DNA of 64,000 nt from Polaribacter vadi. Lineage in GTDB: Bacteria; Bacteroidota; Bacteroidia; Flavobacteriales; Flavobacteriaceae. Below, one piece after another: positions 15,118 to 24,321 of this stretch. The DNA lies in contig NZ_JAHKQL010000022.1 in the NCBI RefSeq assembly GCF_018861005.1, positions 101,307 to 165,306 on the forward strand, written 5' to 3'. The translations under genes were made by a program, and so were the position numbers. A model generated the notes under the pieces. The model made no database searches and had not been told where the DNA came from. It saw only the letters and a list, made by a program, of their open reading frames with translations. Position 1 is the stretch's first letter, and each line of letters begins with the position of its first letter.

Positions 15118-15494
15118 AAGTTTTCTGTAGTATCTTCTGTATATCCTTCAATATCCCTTCTATCTTTTTTTGTAGGTCTTCCAGTACCTTTTTTACGATA
15201 ATAATCTTTAGCGTATTTTAAAAGTTCATTTTTTTGAAACTCTTCTTTAGGTGTAATATCTTTTCTGTACAAATCTGCTAATTTTGCACCAACACGACTT
15301 TCTGGTAAATCTAAAACTTTTATTTGATAATTAATTTGATTTTTTCTAACTAAAATCAATTCATTACCAAACACCTCTTTAGAAGGTTTTACATTTTTAT
15401 TATCAATCTTAACTTGCCCTTTTTTACAAGCATTAGTAGCTATACTTCTAGTTTTAAAAGTACGTATACACCATAAGTATTTATCAATTCTCAT
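15114..15494 (-). CDS. S4-domain RNA-binding protein, Hsp15-like
   Basis: A 126-residue protein. Residues 1-60 form an S4 RNA-binding domain, starting MRIDKYLWCIRTFKTRSIA and followed by ACKKGQVKIDNKNVKPS. The C-terminal half is very basic (YYRKKGTGRPTKKDRRD), as in Hsp15/HslR, which binds stalled 50S subunits carrying nascent chains. Cytosolic. It is first in a two-gene unit with the phosphoribosyltransferase. A -7 element is found 34 bp upstream. Confidence 0.85.
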   Translation of the reverse strand: MRIDKYLWCIRTFKTRSIATNACKKGQVKIDNKNVKPSKEVFGNELILVRKNQINYQIKVLDLPESRVGAKLADLYRKDITPKEEFQKNELLKYAKDYYRKKGTGRPTKKDRRDIEGYTEDTTENL

Positions 15495-15527
15495 AAAAAC
15501 AGTTAAAATACATAATTTGTCTTTTTA

Positions 15528-15561
15528 CAAAGGTATAAAAATGGTAAATTGCGCCCACAAA
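15528..15561 (-). promoter_or_regulatory. Candidate promoter of the Hsp15-like gene
   Basis: On the minus strand TTTG (15561-15558) and TACCTTTG (15535-15528) are separated by 22 bp. The -7 match is exact and the spacing slightly long. Confidence 0.4.
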
Positions 15562-15573
15562 ATTTATGATTAA

Positions 15574-16491
15574 ATGAGTAAAATAAAAAACGCACTTGTT
15601 ATAATAATTTTATCTACTATTATTTATGCTTGTAATGATGATAATTTTTTTACTAATCCTTTTGATGATGTAGATCATGAAGCATTAGCAATTTCTGATA
15701 ATGATTCTTTAGTTAAGTTTTTGAGTAATCATTATTACGATTTTAGTTTAGATTCAGTTAAAGCGATTACTGCTAGCGAAACTGCATTAATAAACGATAC
15801 TAATTTAAAAACTTTACCTGTTACAGAAAACGATATTGATTATAATTTATATGTTTATGTTACTAGATCTGGAGATCCAAGCCCAGATGCAGATAAAGGA
15901 AACCCAACAAAAGTAGATTCTGTTTTTGTAAAATATTCTGGTAAAACAATTTCTGGCACTACATTTAGCGAATCAGATTTTGATAGTAATACAACAGGTC
16001 TTTGGCTTAGTTTATTGTCTACAGTAAGAGGTTGGTCTCATGGTTTTCAGTATTTTAAAGGTGGTTCTTTAAAGAAAGATCCAGATACAGGAGGTGCTTT
16101 TAATGGCCCAATAACTTATTTAAATGGAGGTAAAGGTGTTTTATTTATACCTTCAGGTTTAGCATACCCATCATCTTTAACTGCAAATCAAACTAATTCT
16201 TTAGTAGATACAAATTTACTTTTTTATATAGATTTATTAGATCTAGTACCAGATACAGATCATGATAATGATAATGTAAGTACAATTTCTGAAGATATAG
16301 ATGGTGATGGTGATTTATCTAATGATGATACAGATGAAAATGGTTTGCCTAATTATTTAGATACAGATGATGATGGTGATGGAGTTTTAACGAAAGACGA
16401 AGATGCTAATAATGATGGAGATCCAACAAATGATTTTAGTGATCCTAATAATTCTACATTACCAGATTATTTAAATCCTGATATTGTTTAA
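15574..16491 (+). CDS. FKBP-like lipoprotein with acidic Ca-binding-type repeats
   Basis: A 305-residue protein. The lipobox is TIIYAC with Cys20. Residues about 80-225 resemble an FKBP-type peptidyl-prolyl isomerase domain (KVDSVFVKYSGKTISG, then GGKGVLFIPSGLAYP). The C-terminal 75 residues are Asp-rich repeats such as DGDGDLSNDDTD and DTDDDGDGVL, like thrombospondin type-3 or dockerin-type calcium loops. It would be lipid-anchored outside the inner membrane and could act on secreted proteins, with calcium stabilising the tail. The combination is seen in flavobacteria, but the enzymatic activity is not assured because the aromatic active-site residues are hard to place. Confidence 0.75.
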   Translation: MSKIKNALVIIILSTIIYACNDDNFFTNPFDDVDHEALAISDNDSLVKFLSNHYYDFSLDSVKAITASETALINDTNLKTLPVTENDIDYNLYVYVTRSGDPSPDADKGNPTKVDSVFVKYSGKTISGTTFSESDFDSNTTGLWLSLLSTVRGWSHGFQYFKGGSLKKDPDTGGAFNGPITYLNGGKGVLFIPSGLAYPSSLTANQTNSLVDTNLLFYIDLLDLVPDTDHDNDNVSTISEDIDGDGDLSNDDTDENGLPNYLDTDDDGDGVLTKDEDANNDGDPTNDFSDPNNSTLPDYLNPDIV

Positions 16492-16510
16492 TAACAACAA
16501 TTTAAAATAT

Positions 16511-16547
16511 AAAAAAAACTCTTTCTAATTTAGAAAGAGTTTTTTTG
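16511..16547. terminator. Bidirectional terminator between FKBP-like gene and folD
   Basis: AAACTCTTTCTA pairs with TAGAAAGAGTTT around a short loop, with an A-run on one side and a T-run on the other. It lies between two convergent genes and can serve both. Confidence 0.85.
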
Positions 16548-16573
16548 TAAAATATATTGTCTAAAATATTTTT

Positions 16574-17449
16574 TTAGTTTTTTCTTTTACACGCTAATAA
16601 AGTGTTTTTAAGAAGCATAGCAATTGTCATTGGGCCAACTCCACCAGGTACAGGAGTAATGAAATTTGATTTTTCTGACACTTCTTTAAAAGCAACGTCA
16701 CCTACTAATCTAAAGCCACTTTTTTTACTAGGATCTGCTAATCTTGTAATACCAACATCTATTACAGTTACATTATCTTTAACCATATCAGCTTTTAAAA
16801 ACTCAGGAATACCAATTGCAGCTATAACAATATCTGCCTGTAAAGTAATTTCTTTTAGGTTTTTAGTTCTACTATGACACATAGTTACTGTTGCATTACC
16901 TACTTTTCTTTTTTGTGATAATAGAATACTCATAGGACTACCAACAATATGACTTCTACCTAGAACAACAACGTGTTTACCAGAAGTTTCTACATTATAT
17001 CTGTCTAGCAATTCTAAAATTCCGAAAGGAGTAGCAGAAATAAAAGTTGGTAAATTAAGTGCCATTTTTCCAACATTAGTTGGATGAAACCCGTCTACAT
17101 CTTTATCAGGATGAACAGCCATTAAAACTTTTTGTTCATTTATGTGTTTTGGTAAAGGCAACTGTACAATAAAACCATCAATATCATTATCAATATTTAA
17201 AATGGCAATTTCATTTAATAATTCTTCTTCTGAAATATCTTCAGAAAGTCTTATTAAAGTAGATTCAAAACCAACTCTTTCGCAAGCTTTAACTTTTGCA
17301 TTAACATAAGTTACACTTGCACCATCATTACCCACAATAATTGCAGCTAAATGTGGAGTTTTATACTCGTTATTTTTTAAACCTCTAACTTCTAAAGCAA
17401 TTTCTTCTTTAATGTCAGCTGATGTCTTTTTTCCGTCTAATAAAATCAT
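16574..17449 (-). CDS. folD: Methylenetetrahydrofolate dehydrogenase/cyclohydrolase
   Basis: Bifunctional enzyme interconverting 5,10-methylene- and 10-formyl-tetrahydrofolate in cytosolic one-carbon metabolism. At 291 residues it is of standard size. The catalytic YVNAK motif (Tyr48, Lys52) is present, as are QLPLPKHI (about 98-105), the NAD(P)-binding [11 protein letters not shown] (about 168) and the C-terminal PGGVGPMT signature (about 268). Its ATG overlaps the stop of the upstream GT39-like gene by 4 bp. Confidence 0.97.
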   Translation of the reverse strand: MILLDGKKTSADIKEEIALEVRGLKNNEYKTPHLAAIIVGNDGASVTYVNAKVKACERVGFESTLIRLSEDISEEELLNEIAILNIDNDIDGFIVQLPLPKHINEQKVLMAVHPDKDVDGFHPTNVGKMALNLPTFISATPFGILELLDRYNVETSGKHVVVLGRSHIVGSPMSILLSQKRKVGNATVTMCHSRTKNLKEITLQADIVIAAIGIPEFLKADMVKDNVTVIDVGITRLADPSKKSGFRLVGDVAFKEVSEKSNFITPVPGGVGPMTIAMLLKNTLLACKRKN

Positions 17450-18876
17450 TGTTCTTTTAAAATATAAATATTGGTAGCGATGTTAAAATTATTGAATTCT
17501 TTTAATATAATATAATCATTTTTTAAACTTTTTAATTCATCATCAGATAAATTAAAAACTGTAGCGTAAAAAACATATTTATTTTTTCCATTAAATTTTT
17601 GAAAAGATCTTTTATCACCTTTAAAATCAATATAATCTAATGTATTATAATTAGGGAAAAAACTAGCAACTTCTTCTATATTGATTTTTTCTTGATTTAA
17701 GTAATCTATAGTTTTTAAACGCAAAGAATGGTAAGGTATATGTGCTAAAGAAGCATCCCAGCCTTGAGAAATTTCTTTTGGATAAATCCATAAATTACCA
17801 GTTATAAGACCTATAAAAAGTAACGAATAAATTATTTTCTTTTTTATATAATGGTCATTTAAAATTTTAAATGAAAATACAATAAACAGAATATAAGAAG
17901 CTATAAAATAACGATGACCAAAAGTGTTTGTAGAAATCAGTGAAACTAAAATTATAAAAAACACAGAAGAAATAGCTAATAAAAGTAGTTGTTTATTTTC
18001 TATATGTTTTATTATTTTTTTACCAAAAAGGAAAAAAGAAATAATTAGAAACATAAAAATAAAAATTCTTCCAAAATCTGAGTATCTGTGAACAAAGAAA
18101 AAGCAGTTTTTAAGAAACCCTTTAAAATCTACATACTTCCATAAACTAGACCAAGGAGATTCTGGATGTGTTTGTAACCAACCTTTTGTAATTAATCTCC
18201 AAATCACAAAAGAAATACCAGACAAACTACCTAAAAAATAAATGGCTAGAAATTTAAAGTTAAGTATAGAGTTTATTTTCTTTTTTTCAAGATATAAATT
18301 ATTTAAGATTTCAAAAAGAAATATCCCTGCTACTAACAACATACTTCTGTATGATATTATGCTTAAAAAAAGTAATCCTATTACCTTGAGAAAAATATTC
18401 TTATAAAGAATTGAGTTTATCACCAGGAAAAAGAAAAATAGAATTATAATTTCTGGATTTACGATAACAAATGTAGTAGCTAAAGTTGGTTCTGCAATTA
18501 TTAGAATAAATAAATAGAAATGCTTTTTGGTATCTTTAATAAAATAGGATATAAATTTACTAATTTGAAAAAAGAATCCTATTGTAAATGGTATTATTAA
18601 TAGGTGAGAAACCCATAATTGATGGCCAAAAATTCTCCAAAAAATAGCTAATAGAAAACCTAAAAAGGGTGGGTGACCAGGATCAAAACCTATTGGTATG
18701 TTCCAGTTAAAAATGGAGTTTTCATATAAGTGATTTCCCATTTTAGAAGCAAACAAAACATTATCCCAAAACATTCCGTTTTTATAGGATAATATAAAAA
18801 TTAGTACACCAAGAGAAATAAAAAAAAGAGCTCTTTTAAATCCTGACTTAAAAAATGTTTGCAAAAAACTATACAT
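17446..18876 (-). CDS. Multi-spanning GT39/ArnT-like membrane protein
   Basis: A 476-residue integral membrane protein with about ten hydrophobic segments. The first periplasmic loop contains [17 protein letters not shown], which matches the D-x-x-H-PP-x motif of the dolichyl-phosphate mannosyltransferase/ArnT (GT39, GT-C fold) superfamily. Such proteins transfer sugars from polyprenyl-phosphate carriers outside the membrane. Substrate unknown. The gene overlaps folD by 4 bp, an arrangement that says nothing about function. Confidence 0.7.
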   Translation of the reverse strand: MYSFLQTFFKSGFKRALFFISLGVLIFILSYKNGMFWDNVLFASKMGNHLYENSIFNWNIPIGFDPGHPPFLGFLLAIFWRIFGHQLWVSHLLIIPFTIGFFFQISKFISYFIKDTKKHFYLFILIIAEPTLATTFVIVNPEIIILFFFFLVINSILYKNIFLKVIGLLFLSIISYRSMLLVAGIFLFEILNNLYLEKKKINSILNFKFLAIYFLGSLSGISFVIWRLITKGWLQTHPESPWSSLWKYVDFKGFLKNCFFFVHRYSDFGRIFIFMFLIISFFLFGKKIIKHIENKQLLLLAISSVFFIILVSLISTNTFGHRYFIASYILFIVFSFKILNDHYIKKKIIYSLLFIGLITGNLWIYPKEISQGWDASLAHIPYHSLRLKTIDYLNQEKINIEEVASFFPNYNTLDYIDFKGDKRSFQKFNGKNKYVFYATVFNLSDDELKSLKNDYIILKEFNNFNIATNIYILKEQ

Positions 18877-18884
18877 TTAATAAT

Positions 18885-18910
18885 TAAAAAAAGCTGCAAA
18901 ATTGCAGCTT
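18885..18910 (-). terminator. Rho-independent terminator of ffh
   Basis: AAGCTGCA (18891-18898) pairs with TGCAGCTT (18903-18910) around AAAT. On the minus strand it is followed by a U-run. It begins 5 bp past the ffh stop. Confidence 0.75.
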
Positions 18911-18914
18911 AAAT

Positions 18915-20243
18915 TTATTTCATTCCTTTCATCATTTGCATCATCTTTCTACTACCTCCACCTTGCATCATTTTCATCATCTTACTCATTTGATTAAACT
19001 GCTTCATTAACTGATTTACTTCTTGTATCGAAGTTCCAGAACCTTTTGCAATTCGTTTTTTTCTACTTGAGTTTATAGTTGTTGGCGTGCTTCTTTCTAA
19101 AGGAGTCATTGAGTGAATTATTGCTTCAATACCTTTAAAAGCATCATCATCAATATCAACATCTTTCATTGCTTTTCCTGCTCCAGGAATCATACCAACT
19201 AAATCTTTCATGCTCCCCATCTTTTTGATTTGCTGAATCTGACTTAAAAAGTCGTCGAAACCAAATTGATTTTTAGCAATCTTCTTTTGTAGTTTTCTTG
19301 CCTCTTCTTCGTCATATTGATCTTGGGCTCTTTCTACAAGAGAAATAACATCTCCCATACCCAAAATACGATCTGCCATTCTATCAGGATGAAAAACATC
19401 AATAGCTTCCATTTTTTCTCCTGTACCAATAAATTTAATTGGTTTATCAACCACAGATTTAATAGATAAAGCAGCACCACCTCTGGTATCACCATCTAAT
19501 TTTGTAAGTACAACACCTTCAAAATTTAAAATATCATTAAATGCTTTTGCAGTATTTACAGCATCTTGCCCAGTCATAGAATCTACCACAAATAAAGTTT
19601 CTTGTGGATTTACGGTTTTATGAATGTTAGAAATCTCTGTCATCATTTCTTGATCTACAGCCAAACGACCAGCAGTATCTATAATAACAACATTTTTACC
19701 ATTTGCTTTGGCATGTTTTATAGCATTCTGAGAAATTTCTACAGGATTTTGATTACCAACTTCTGCATAAACTTCTACACCAATTTGCTCACCTACAACT
19801 TGTAATTGATTTATAGCAGCAGGTCTGTAAACGTCACAACCTACTAATAAAACTTGTTTAGATTTTTTTGTTTTAAGGTAATTTGCCAATTTTCCAGAAA
19901 AGGTAGTTTTACCAGAACCTTGTAAACCAGACATTAAAATTACAGTTGGTGATCCACCAAGGTTTACACCTACAGTTTCTCCTCCCATTAATTCAGTTAG
20001 TTCATCTTTAACTAACTTTACCATTAATTGCCCAGGATTTAATGTAGTTAATACATCTTGCCCAATGGCTTTTTGCTGAACTTTTTTGGTAAAATCTTTG
20101 GCAATCTTAAAGTTAACATCGGCATCTAAAAGGGCTCTTCTAACTTCTTTTAAAGTCTCTGCAACATTTATTTCTGTAATTTGCCCATGACCTTTTAAGG
20201 TGTGTAAAGCTTTATCTAATTTATCACTTAAATTATTGAACAT
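18915..20243 (-). CDS. ffh: Signal recognition particle GTPase Ffh (SRP54)
   Basis: Binds signal sequences of nascent membrane proteins together with 4.5S RNA and docks to FtsY. The 442-residue protein has the NG domain with P-loop SGLQGSGKTT (about 105-114), DTAGR and the TKLDGD motif (about 247), followed by a Met-rich M domain ending in several MM pairs (QMSKMMKMMQGGG). Monocistronic: it has a -7 element 27 bp upstream and its own terminator. Confidence 0.97.
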   Translation of the reverse strand: MFNNLSDKLDKALHTLKGHGQITEINVAETLKEVRRALLDADVNFKIAKDFTKKVQQKAIGQDVLTTLNPGQLMVKLVKDELTELMGGETVGVNLGGSPTVILMSGLQGSGKTTFSGKLANYLKTKKSKQVLLVGCDVYRPAAINQLQVVGEQIGVEVYAEVGNQNPVEISQNAIKHAKANGKNVVIIDTAGRLAVDQEMMTEISNIHKTVNPQETLFVVDSMTGQDAVNTAKAFNDILNFEGVVLTKLDGDTRGGAALSIKSVVDKPIKFIGTGEKMEAIDVFHPDRMADRILGMGDVISLVERAQDQYDEEEARKLQKKIAKNQFGFDDFLSQIQQIKKMGSMKDLVGMIPGAGKAMKDVDIDDDAFKGIEAIIHSMTPLERSTPTTINSSRKKRIAKGSGTSIQEVNQLMKQFNQMSKMMKMMQGGGSRKMMQMMKGMK

Positions 20244-20269
20244 AATTTGTATTCATTTTTTTCGAAACA

Positions 20270-20277
20270 CAAATATA
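20270..20277 (-). promoter_or_regulatory. Candidate -7 element for ffh
   Basis: TATATTTG on the minus strand, an exact TAnnTTTG match 27 bp before the ATG. No clear -33 element. Confidence 0.4.
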
Positions 20278-20311
20278 AATATAACTACTCTCTTATAAAA
20301 AATTAAAAGAC

Positions 20312-20710
20312 TTATTCTCTTTTTAAAAGTAAACTTATAAAAAAGTTAATGATGTGGATAAAAATAGAAACTAGAAAAACTACAAATGATAATATTAAAA
20401 AAAGGTTATTATAATCTTCTATCCAACTTTTGTTATTTGAAATGATTAATAGTGTTAAAGCTACTATTTGAAATATAAAATGAAGAACTGTAAGCCATTT
20501 TTTTGGTGTTTTTTTTAACCAAATTAAAGCAAAATAGTTAATAGAAATCATTACAAAAAAGATGGCACAAAATTGTAGAAAGTGACTAAATGAAATTATA
20601 AAATAAGTGTCGTAAATTGGGAAGTCTAAAGCTAAATTATTTAGAAAAAAACTACTAATTAGGCTTAAAAGAGCTAAACCTATAAAGAAAAAATATGGTT
20701 TTGAAATCAT
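20312..20710 (-). CDS. Four-helix membrane protein of unknown function
   Basis: A 132-residue protein with four hydrophobic segments (about 4-26, 39-66, 74-95, 101-127). I do not recognise a family with certainty. The segment IYDTYFIISFSHFLQF (about 32-47) recalls the HDTYYVVAHFHYV region of cytochrome oxidase subunit I, but the heme and copper histidines are absent apart from one His, so it cannot be an oxidase. The gene sits between ffh and msrB, all minus-strand, without terminator hairpins. Hypothetical. Confidence 0.6.
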   Translation of the reverse strand: MISKPYFFFIGLALLSLISSFFLNNLALDFPIYDTYFIISFSHFLQFCAIFFVMISINYFALIWLKKTPKKWLTVLHFIFQIVALTLLIISNNKSWIEDYNNLFLILSFVVFLVSIFIHIINFFISLLLKRE

Positions 20711-20788
20711 TTATAATATTGTTTCTGTAATTTTTAGTCAATGTTTTTTTTGAAAATCAATTTCTTAAACTTTCTCCTAATAAAAATA

Positions 20789-21277
20789 CTATAATTTATC
20801 TTTTTCAACAAATTCTAAAGCAGCTCCATTTATACAATGACGTTTTCCTGTAGTTTTCCTTGGCCCATCATCAAAAGAATGCCCTAAATGACCACCACAA
20901 GTATTGCATTTTAGTTCAGTTCTTGCGTAACCAATTTTATAATCTACATCTAATTCTACATTTTCTTTTATGGCTCTATCAAAAGAAGGCCATCCAGAAC
21001 CAGAATCATATTTATGCTCTGATTTATAAAGAGGTGTTTTACAAGCAGCACAAACAAATGTACCATCTTTATGATTGTTGTTTAAAGGGCTTGTAAATGC
21101 TCTTTCTGTGCCAGCTTCTCGTAAAACATAATATGCTAAAGGAGAAAGTTGTGCTTTCCATTCAGCATTTGTTTTTTCTATTTTATATGTTTTATTTTTT
21201 TCTTTTGATGTGTTTTGGGCATTACCTGTACAACTAAACATCAATATTAATATAAAAAGACTTGCTATTTTTTTCAT
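20789..21277 (-). CDS. msrB: Lipoprotein peptide-methionine (R)-S-oxide reductase
   Basis: Reduces the R epimer of methionine sulfoxide in proteins. I start at the ATG giving MKKIASLFILILMFSC, a lipoprotein signal with Cys16; the frame is open 7 codons further upstream. The MsrB domain (about 35-160) has two zinc CxxC pairs (CAAC and CNTC), GSGWPSF, and the catalytic GKRHCIN with its Cys near 147. Being lipid-anchored, it would repair periplasmic or surface proteins rather than cytosolic ones. Confidence 0.93.
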   Translation of the reverse strand: MKKIASLFILILMFSCTGNAQNTSKEKNKTYKIEKTNAEWKAQLSPLAYYVLREAGTERAFTSPLNNNHKDGTFVCAACKTPLYKSEHKYDSGSGWPSFDRAIKENVELDVDYKIGYARTELKCNTCGGHLGHSFDDGPRKTTGKRHCINGAALEFVEKDKL

Positions 21278-21474
21278 ACATATAAATTTAATCAACAATC
21301 ATTTATGAGTGTTTTTCTATAAAATTGGACGAATTATTATGTAATATCTTACAATAAAATTAAAAACAATTTTTCAGTTTTAAATAGAATACTTAATTTT
21401 AAGGAAATAAATTCTGATAATAGTGACTATTTTTTTGCAAAAGTGTCATAATTAAAGAACCAAAAAGTATAAAA

Positions 21475-22290
21475 ATGAAAAAAATAATAGTTTTAGTAAT
21501 CACAGTTTTCCTTTTTTCTGAATGTAGTACAGTGCCAATTACTGGTAGAAAAAGAGTAAACTTTGTGAGTGATTCGCAAGTTTTACCTGCAAGTTTTGCA
21601 CAATATAGTAGTTTTTTAGAAGAGAATAAGTTGTCTACAAATAGAACAATGTCTAATCAAATAAAAGATGTTGGTAAAAATATTTCTGCAGCTGTAGATC
21701 GTTTTATGAGAGCAAATAATATGGTTTCTGAAGCAAATTCTTACAAATGGGAATTCAATTTAATAGAAGATAAAACTGTAAATGCTTGGTGTATGCCAGG
21801 AGGTAAAGTTGTTTTTTACACAGGTATAATGCCAATTTGTGATAATGAAAATGGAGTAGCAGCAGTTATGGGGCATGAGGTTGCACATGCATTTGCAAAA
21901 CACGGTCAAGAAAGAATGTCTCAAGGGCAATTACAACAAATAGGTGGTTTAGCAGTTGCTTTAGGAACGTCTGGTAAAGATTCTGAAAGTCAGCAAATTT
22001 GGAATACTGCTTTTGGTATTGGTTCTGGATTAGGAATGTTAAAATTTAGTAGAGTACATGAACAAGAAGCAGATAGATTGGGTTTAGTCTTTATGCTAAT
22101 GGCTGGTTATGATGGAACTGAAGCAGCTGAAGTTTGGGTTAGAATGAGTGAAAATTCTGGAGGAGGATCTACACCAGAAATTTTAAGTACACACCCATCT
22201 AATGCATCAAGAATTCAAGATCTTAGAACTTATTTACCAACTGCAAAAAAATATGCAGCTCAATATAATGCAAATGGAGTTGTAAAATAA
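21475..22290 (+). CDS. M48-family metalloprotease lipoprotein
   Basis: A 271-residue zinc protease of the HtpX/BepA/Oma1-like M48 family. The N-terminus is a lipoprotein signal (Cys17 in LFSEC), followed by PITGRKRVN, a typical start of the mature form. The zinc site is HEVAH (134-138), with the third ligand in HEQEADRLG (about 195-203). No transmembrane helices follow, so the protease domain is periplasmic or tethered to the outer membrane, suggesting a role in envelope quality control. Monocistronic with its own terminator. Confidence 0.92.
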   Translation: MKKIIVLVITVFLFSECSTVPITGRKRVNFVSDSQVLPASFAQYSSFLEENKLSTNRTMSNQIKDVGKNISAAVDRFMRANNMVSEANSYKWEFNLIEDKTVNAWCMPGGKVVFYTGIMPICDNENGVAAVMGHEVAHAFAKHGQERMSQGQLQQIGGLAVALGTSGKDSESQQIWNTAFGIGSGLGMLKFSRVHEQEADRLGLVFMLMAGYDGTEAAEVWVRMSENSGGGSTPEILSTHPSNASRIQDLRTYLPTAKKYAAQYNANGVVK

Positions 22291-22319
22291 AATAGAAACA
22301 AATAGATTTCCTATATTGT

Positions 22320-22353
22320 AACCGTTCAAAATTTAATTTTGAACGGTTTTTTT
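22320..22353 (+). terminator. Rho-independent terminator of the M48 protease gene
   Basis: AACCGTTCAAAA pairs with TTTTGAACGGTT around TTTAA, followed by seven T. It lies 30 bp after the stop codon. Confidence 0.88.
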
Positions 22354-22388
22354 GTTTTAAATGAATACTAAACAGTAAAAGAAATTTT

Positions 22389-23684
22389 ATGTTAAAAATA
22401 GGAGATAAAAAATTAATTAATGCTTGGGCTTTTTATGATTGGGCAAATTCAGTTTATTCTTTAGTGATAAGCACAGCTGTTTTTCCTTTGTATTATAGCG
22501 CAGTTACAGAAGGTAAAATAGTTACTTTTTTGGGTATGGAATGGGATCATCCAGATAGTTTGTACAGTTATGCTTTATCTTTTTCCTTTTTGGTAGTTGC
22601 AATAATTTCACCAATATTATCTGGTATTGCAGATTATACAGGTAGTAAGAAAAAGTTTATGAAGTTTTTCTGTTTTTTAGGTAGTTTATCTGTAATGAGT
22701 TTATATTTTTTTGATGGAATTGATACAGTTTGGATTGGTATTGTTTTTACCATTTTAGCAAGTATAGGTTTTTGGGCAAGTTTGGTTTTCTACAATGCTT
22801 ATTTGCCAGAAGTTGCTCATCCAAATCAACAAGATAGAGCTAGTGCCAAAGGATTTATTTATGGTTATATTGGTTCTATAATCTTGCTAGTTATCAATTT
22901 AGTTATGATTCAAATGCCAGATTTATTTGGTATAGATTCAGGAATGGCTTCTCGAATTTCTTTTGTTATGGTAGGGTTATGGTGGCTAGGTTTTGCACAA
23001 GTTACTTTTAAACGCTTACCTAATGATTTATATGATAAAAAACCGGAAAAAGATTATATCTGGAAAGGTTTTAAAGAGTTAAAAATTGTTGCTAAAGAAA
23101 TAGCAAATTACCCTACTTTAAAAAAGTTTTTAATTGCTTTCTTTCTATTAAGTGTTGGTGTGCAAACTATTATTTTATTGGCTACTATTTTTGGATCTAC
23201 AGAATTGGGTTTAGAAACAATCGATTTAATTATTACAGTATTATTAATACAAGTTGTGGCTATTTTAGGTGCATTTCTGTTTTCTAGATTGTCAGGAAAA
23301 AAAGGAAATTTTTACGCTTTAAAATTAACCATTGTTATATGGATGATTGTATGCTTTTGTGCTTTTTTATTGCATAAAGAATTACCTAATGTTTCTATTT
23401 ATTTTTATGGATTAGGTGCAGTCTTAGGTTTGGTTTTAGGAGCTATACAATCTTTAACACGTTCTACTTATTCTAAATTATTACCAGATACAGAAGATCA
23501 TGCCACTTATTTTAGTTTTTATGATGTTACAGAAAAAATTGCAATTGTATTAGGTACAGCTGTTTATGGTGTTTTATATGCCATTACAGATTCTATGCAA
23601 TGGAGTGTTTTGTGTTTGGCTTTTTTCTTTTTAGCAGCTTTAATAATTTTAAGCACTTTAAAGAAAACAAAATATGTGCGATAA
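22389..23684 (+). CDS. MFS transporter, UMF1 (Atg22-like) family
   Basis: A 431-residue polytopic membrane protein with about twelve hydrophobic segments. The N-terminal NAWAFYDWANSVYSLVI is the hallmark of the UMF1/Atg22-like branch of the major facilitator superfamily, and SGIADYTGSKKKFM is the A-motif loop. Yeast Atg22 exports amino acids from the vacuole; the bacterial substrate is unknown. It ends in a hairpin shared with the convergent lipoprotein gene. Confidence 0.9.
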   Translation: MLKIGDKKLINAWAFYDWANSVYSLVISTAVFPLYYSAVTEGKIVTFLGMEWDHPDSLYSYALSFSFLVVAIISPILSGIADYTGSKKKFMKFFCFLGSLSVMSLYFFDGIDTVWIGIVFTILASIGFWASLVFYNAYLPEVAHPNQQDRASAKGFIYGYIGSIILLVINLVMIQMPDLFGIDSGMASRISFVMVGLWWLGFAQVTFKRLPNDLYDKKPEKDYIWKGFKELKIVAKEIANYPTLKKFLIAFFLLSVGVQTIILLATIFGSTELGLETIDLIITVLLIQVVAILGAFLFSRLSGKKGNFYALKLTIVIWMIVCFCAFLLHKELPNVSIYFYGLGAVLGLVLGAIQSLTRSTYSKLLPDTEDHATYFSFYDVTEKIAIVLGTAVYGVLYAITDSMQWSVLCLAFFFLAALIILSTLKKTKYVR

Positions 23685-23714
23685 AAAAAAGTGCTGTAAA
23701 ACAGCACTTTTTTA
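23683..23714. terminator. Bidirectional terminator
   Basis: AAAAAAAGTGCTGT pairs with ACAGCACTTTTTT around AAA, starting at the transporter stop. It lies between the convergent UMF1 transporter and Asp/His-rich lipoprotein genes. Confidence 0.85.
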
Positions 23715-23734
23715 AATATTTGTAAGTTCTTGTA

Positions 23735-24286
23735 TTATTGAACAGAAATTGCAAAAGTAACTTCAACATCAGTGCTACCTCCTGCATTGTCAGCAGTACC
23801 ATCATTTGGCTTTGTTGGTTCGTGTTTTAAAATAATTGTTAAAGTACCAATTCCAGTATCTCCTGTTGTAAGCGTAGTTTCAATTCCAATTGGGTTTCCA
23901 TCACCATCTGTATCTGTTTTTGCAACAGAAACTCCTGTAATATTAGAAGAATAAAAGAATTCGTGCTCATCAGCTTCATCTTTAACTTCAACAGTAATAT
24001 CTTCAGCAGGGTCTTCAGTTTCATTTAGTAATTCTATAGCTCCTGTGTAAGTAGTGTTTGCAGATAAACTTCCAGAAACAGAGTAAGTTCCATCAGAACC
24101 ACCTTCACCATCTAAATCTACGAAAGACAAAGTAATAACATCATTTCCATTAGTTAATGTGTAATTAACAGTTGTAATTAATTCTTCTTCATGATCGTGG
24201 TCATCATCATCATGATCGTCATCAGAACAGCTAGAAAGTGTTAAAGCTGAAATAAATAATATTGCTAATAATTTGATTGTTTTCAT
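23735..24286 (-). CDS. Asp/His-rich lipoprotein, probable partner of the adjacent TonB receptor
   Basis: I start at MKTIKLLAILFISALTLSSC (lipobox Cys20); a frame start 8 codons upstream would put extra residues before the signal. The mature N-terminus is a stretch of Asp, His and Glu (residues 22-35) that looks like a metal-binding tail. The rest (about 36-183) is a beta-rich domain with NTTYTGAIELLNETEDP, then DEHEFFYSSN and a C-terminal LKHEPTKPNDG...NAGGSTD pattern that recurs in flavobacterial proteins beside TonB receptors. It is the last gene of the locus, 35 bp after the receptor. Role inferred: surface or periplasmic capture of a metal or metal complex. Confidence 0.75.
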   Translation of the reverse strand: MKTIKLLAILFISALTLSSCSDDDHDDDDHDHEEELITTVNYTLTNGNDVITLSFVDLDGEGGSDGTYSVSGSLSANTTYTGAIELLNETEDPAEDITVEVKDEADEHEFFYSSNITGVSVAKTDTDGDGNPIGIETTLTTGDTGIGTLTIILKHEPTKPNDGTADNAGGSTDVEVTFAISVQ

Positions 24287-24321
24287 TGTTGTTGTTTTTG
24301 AATTTTTCATAATTGAGTGTT

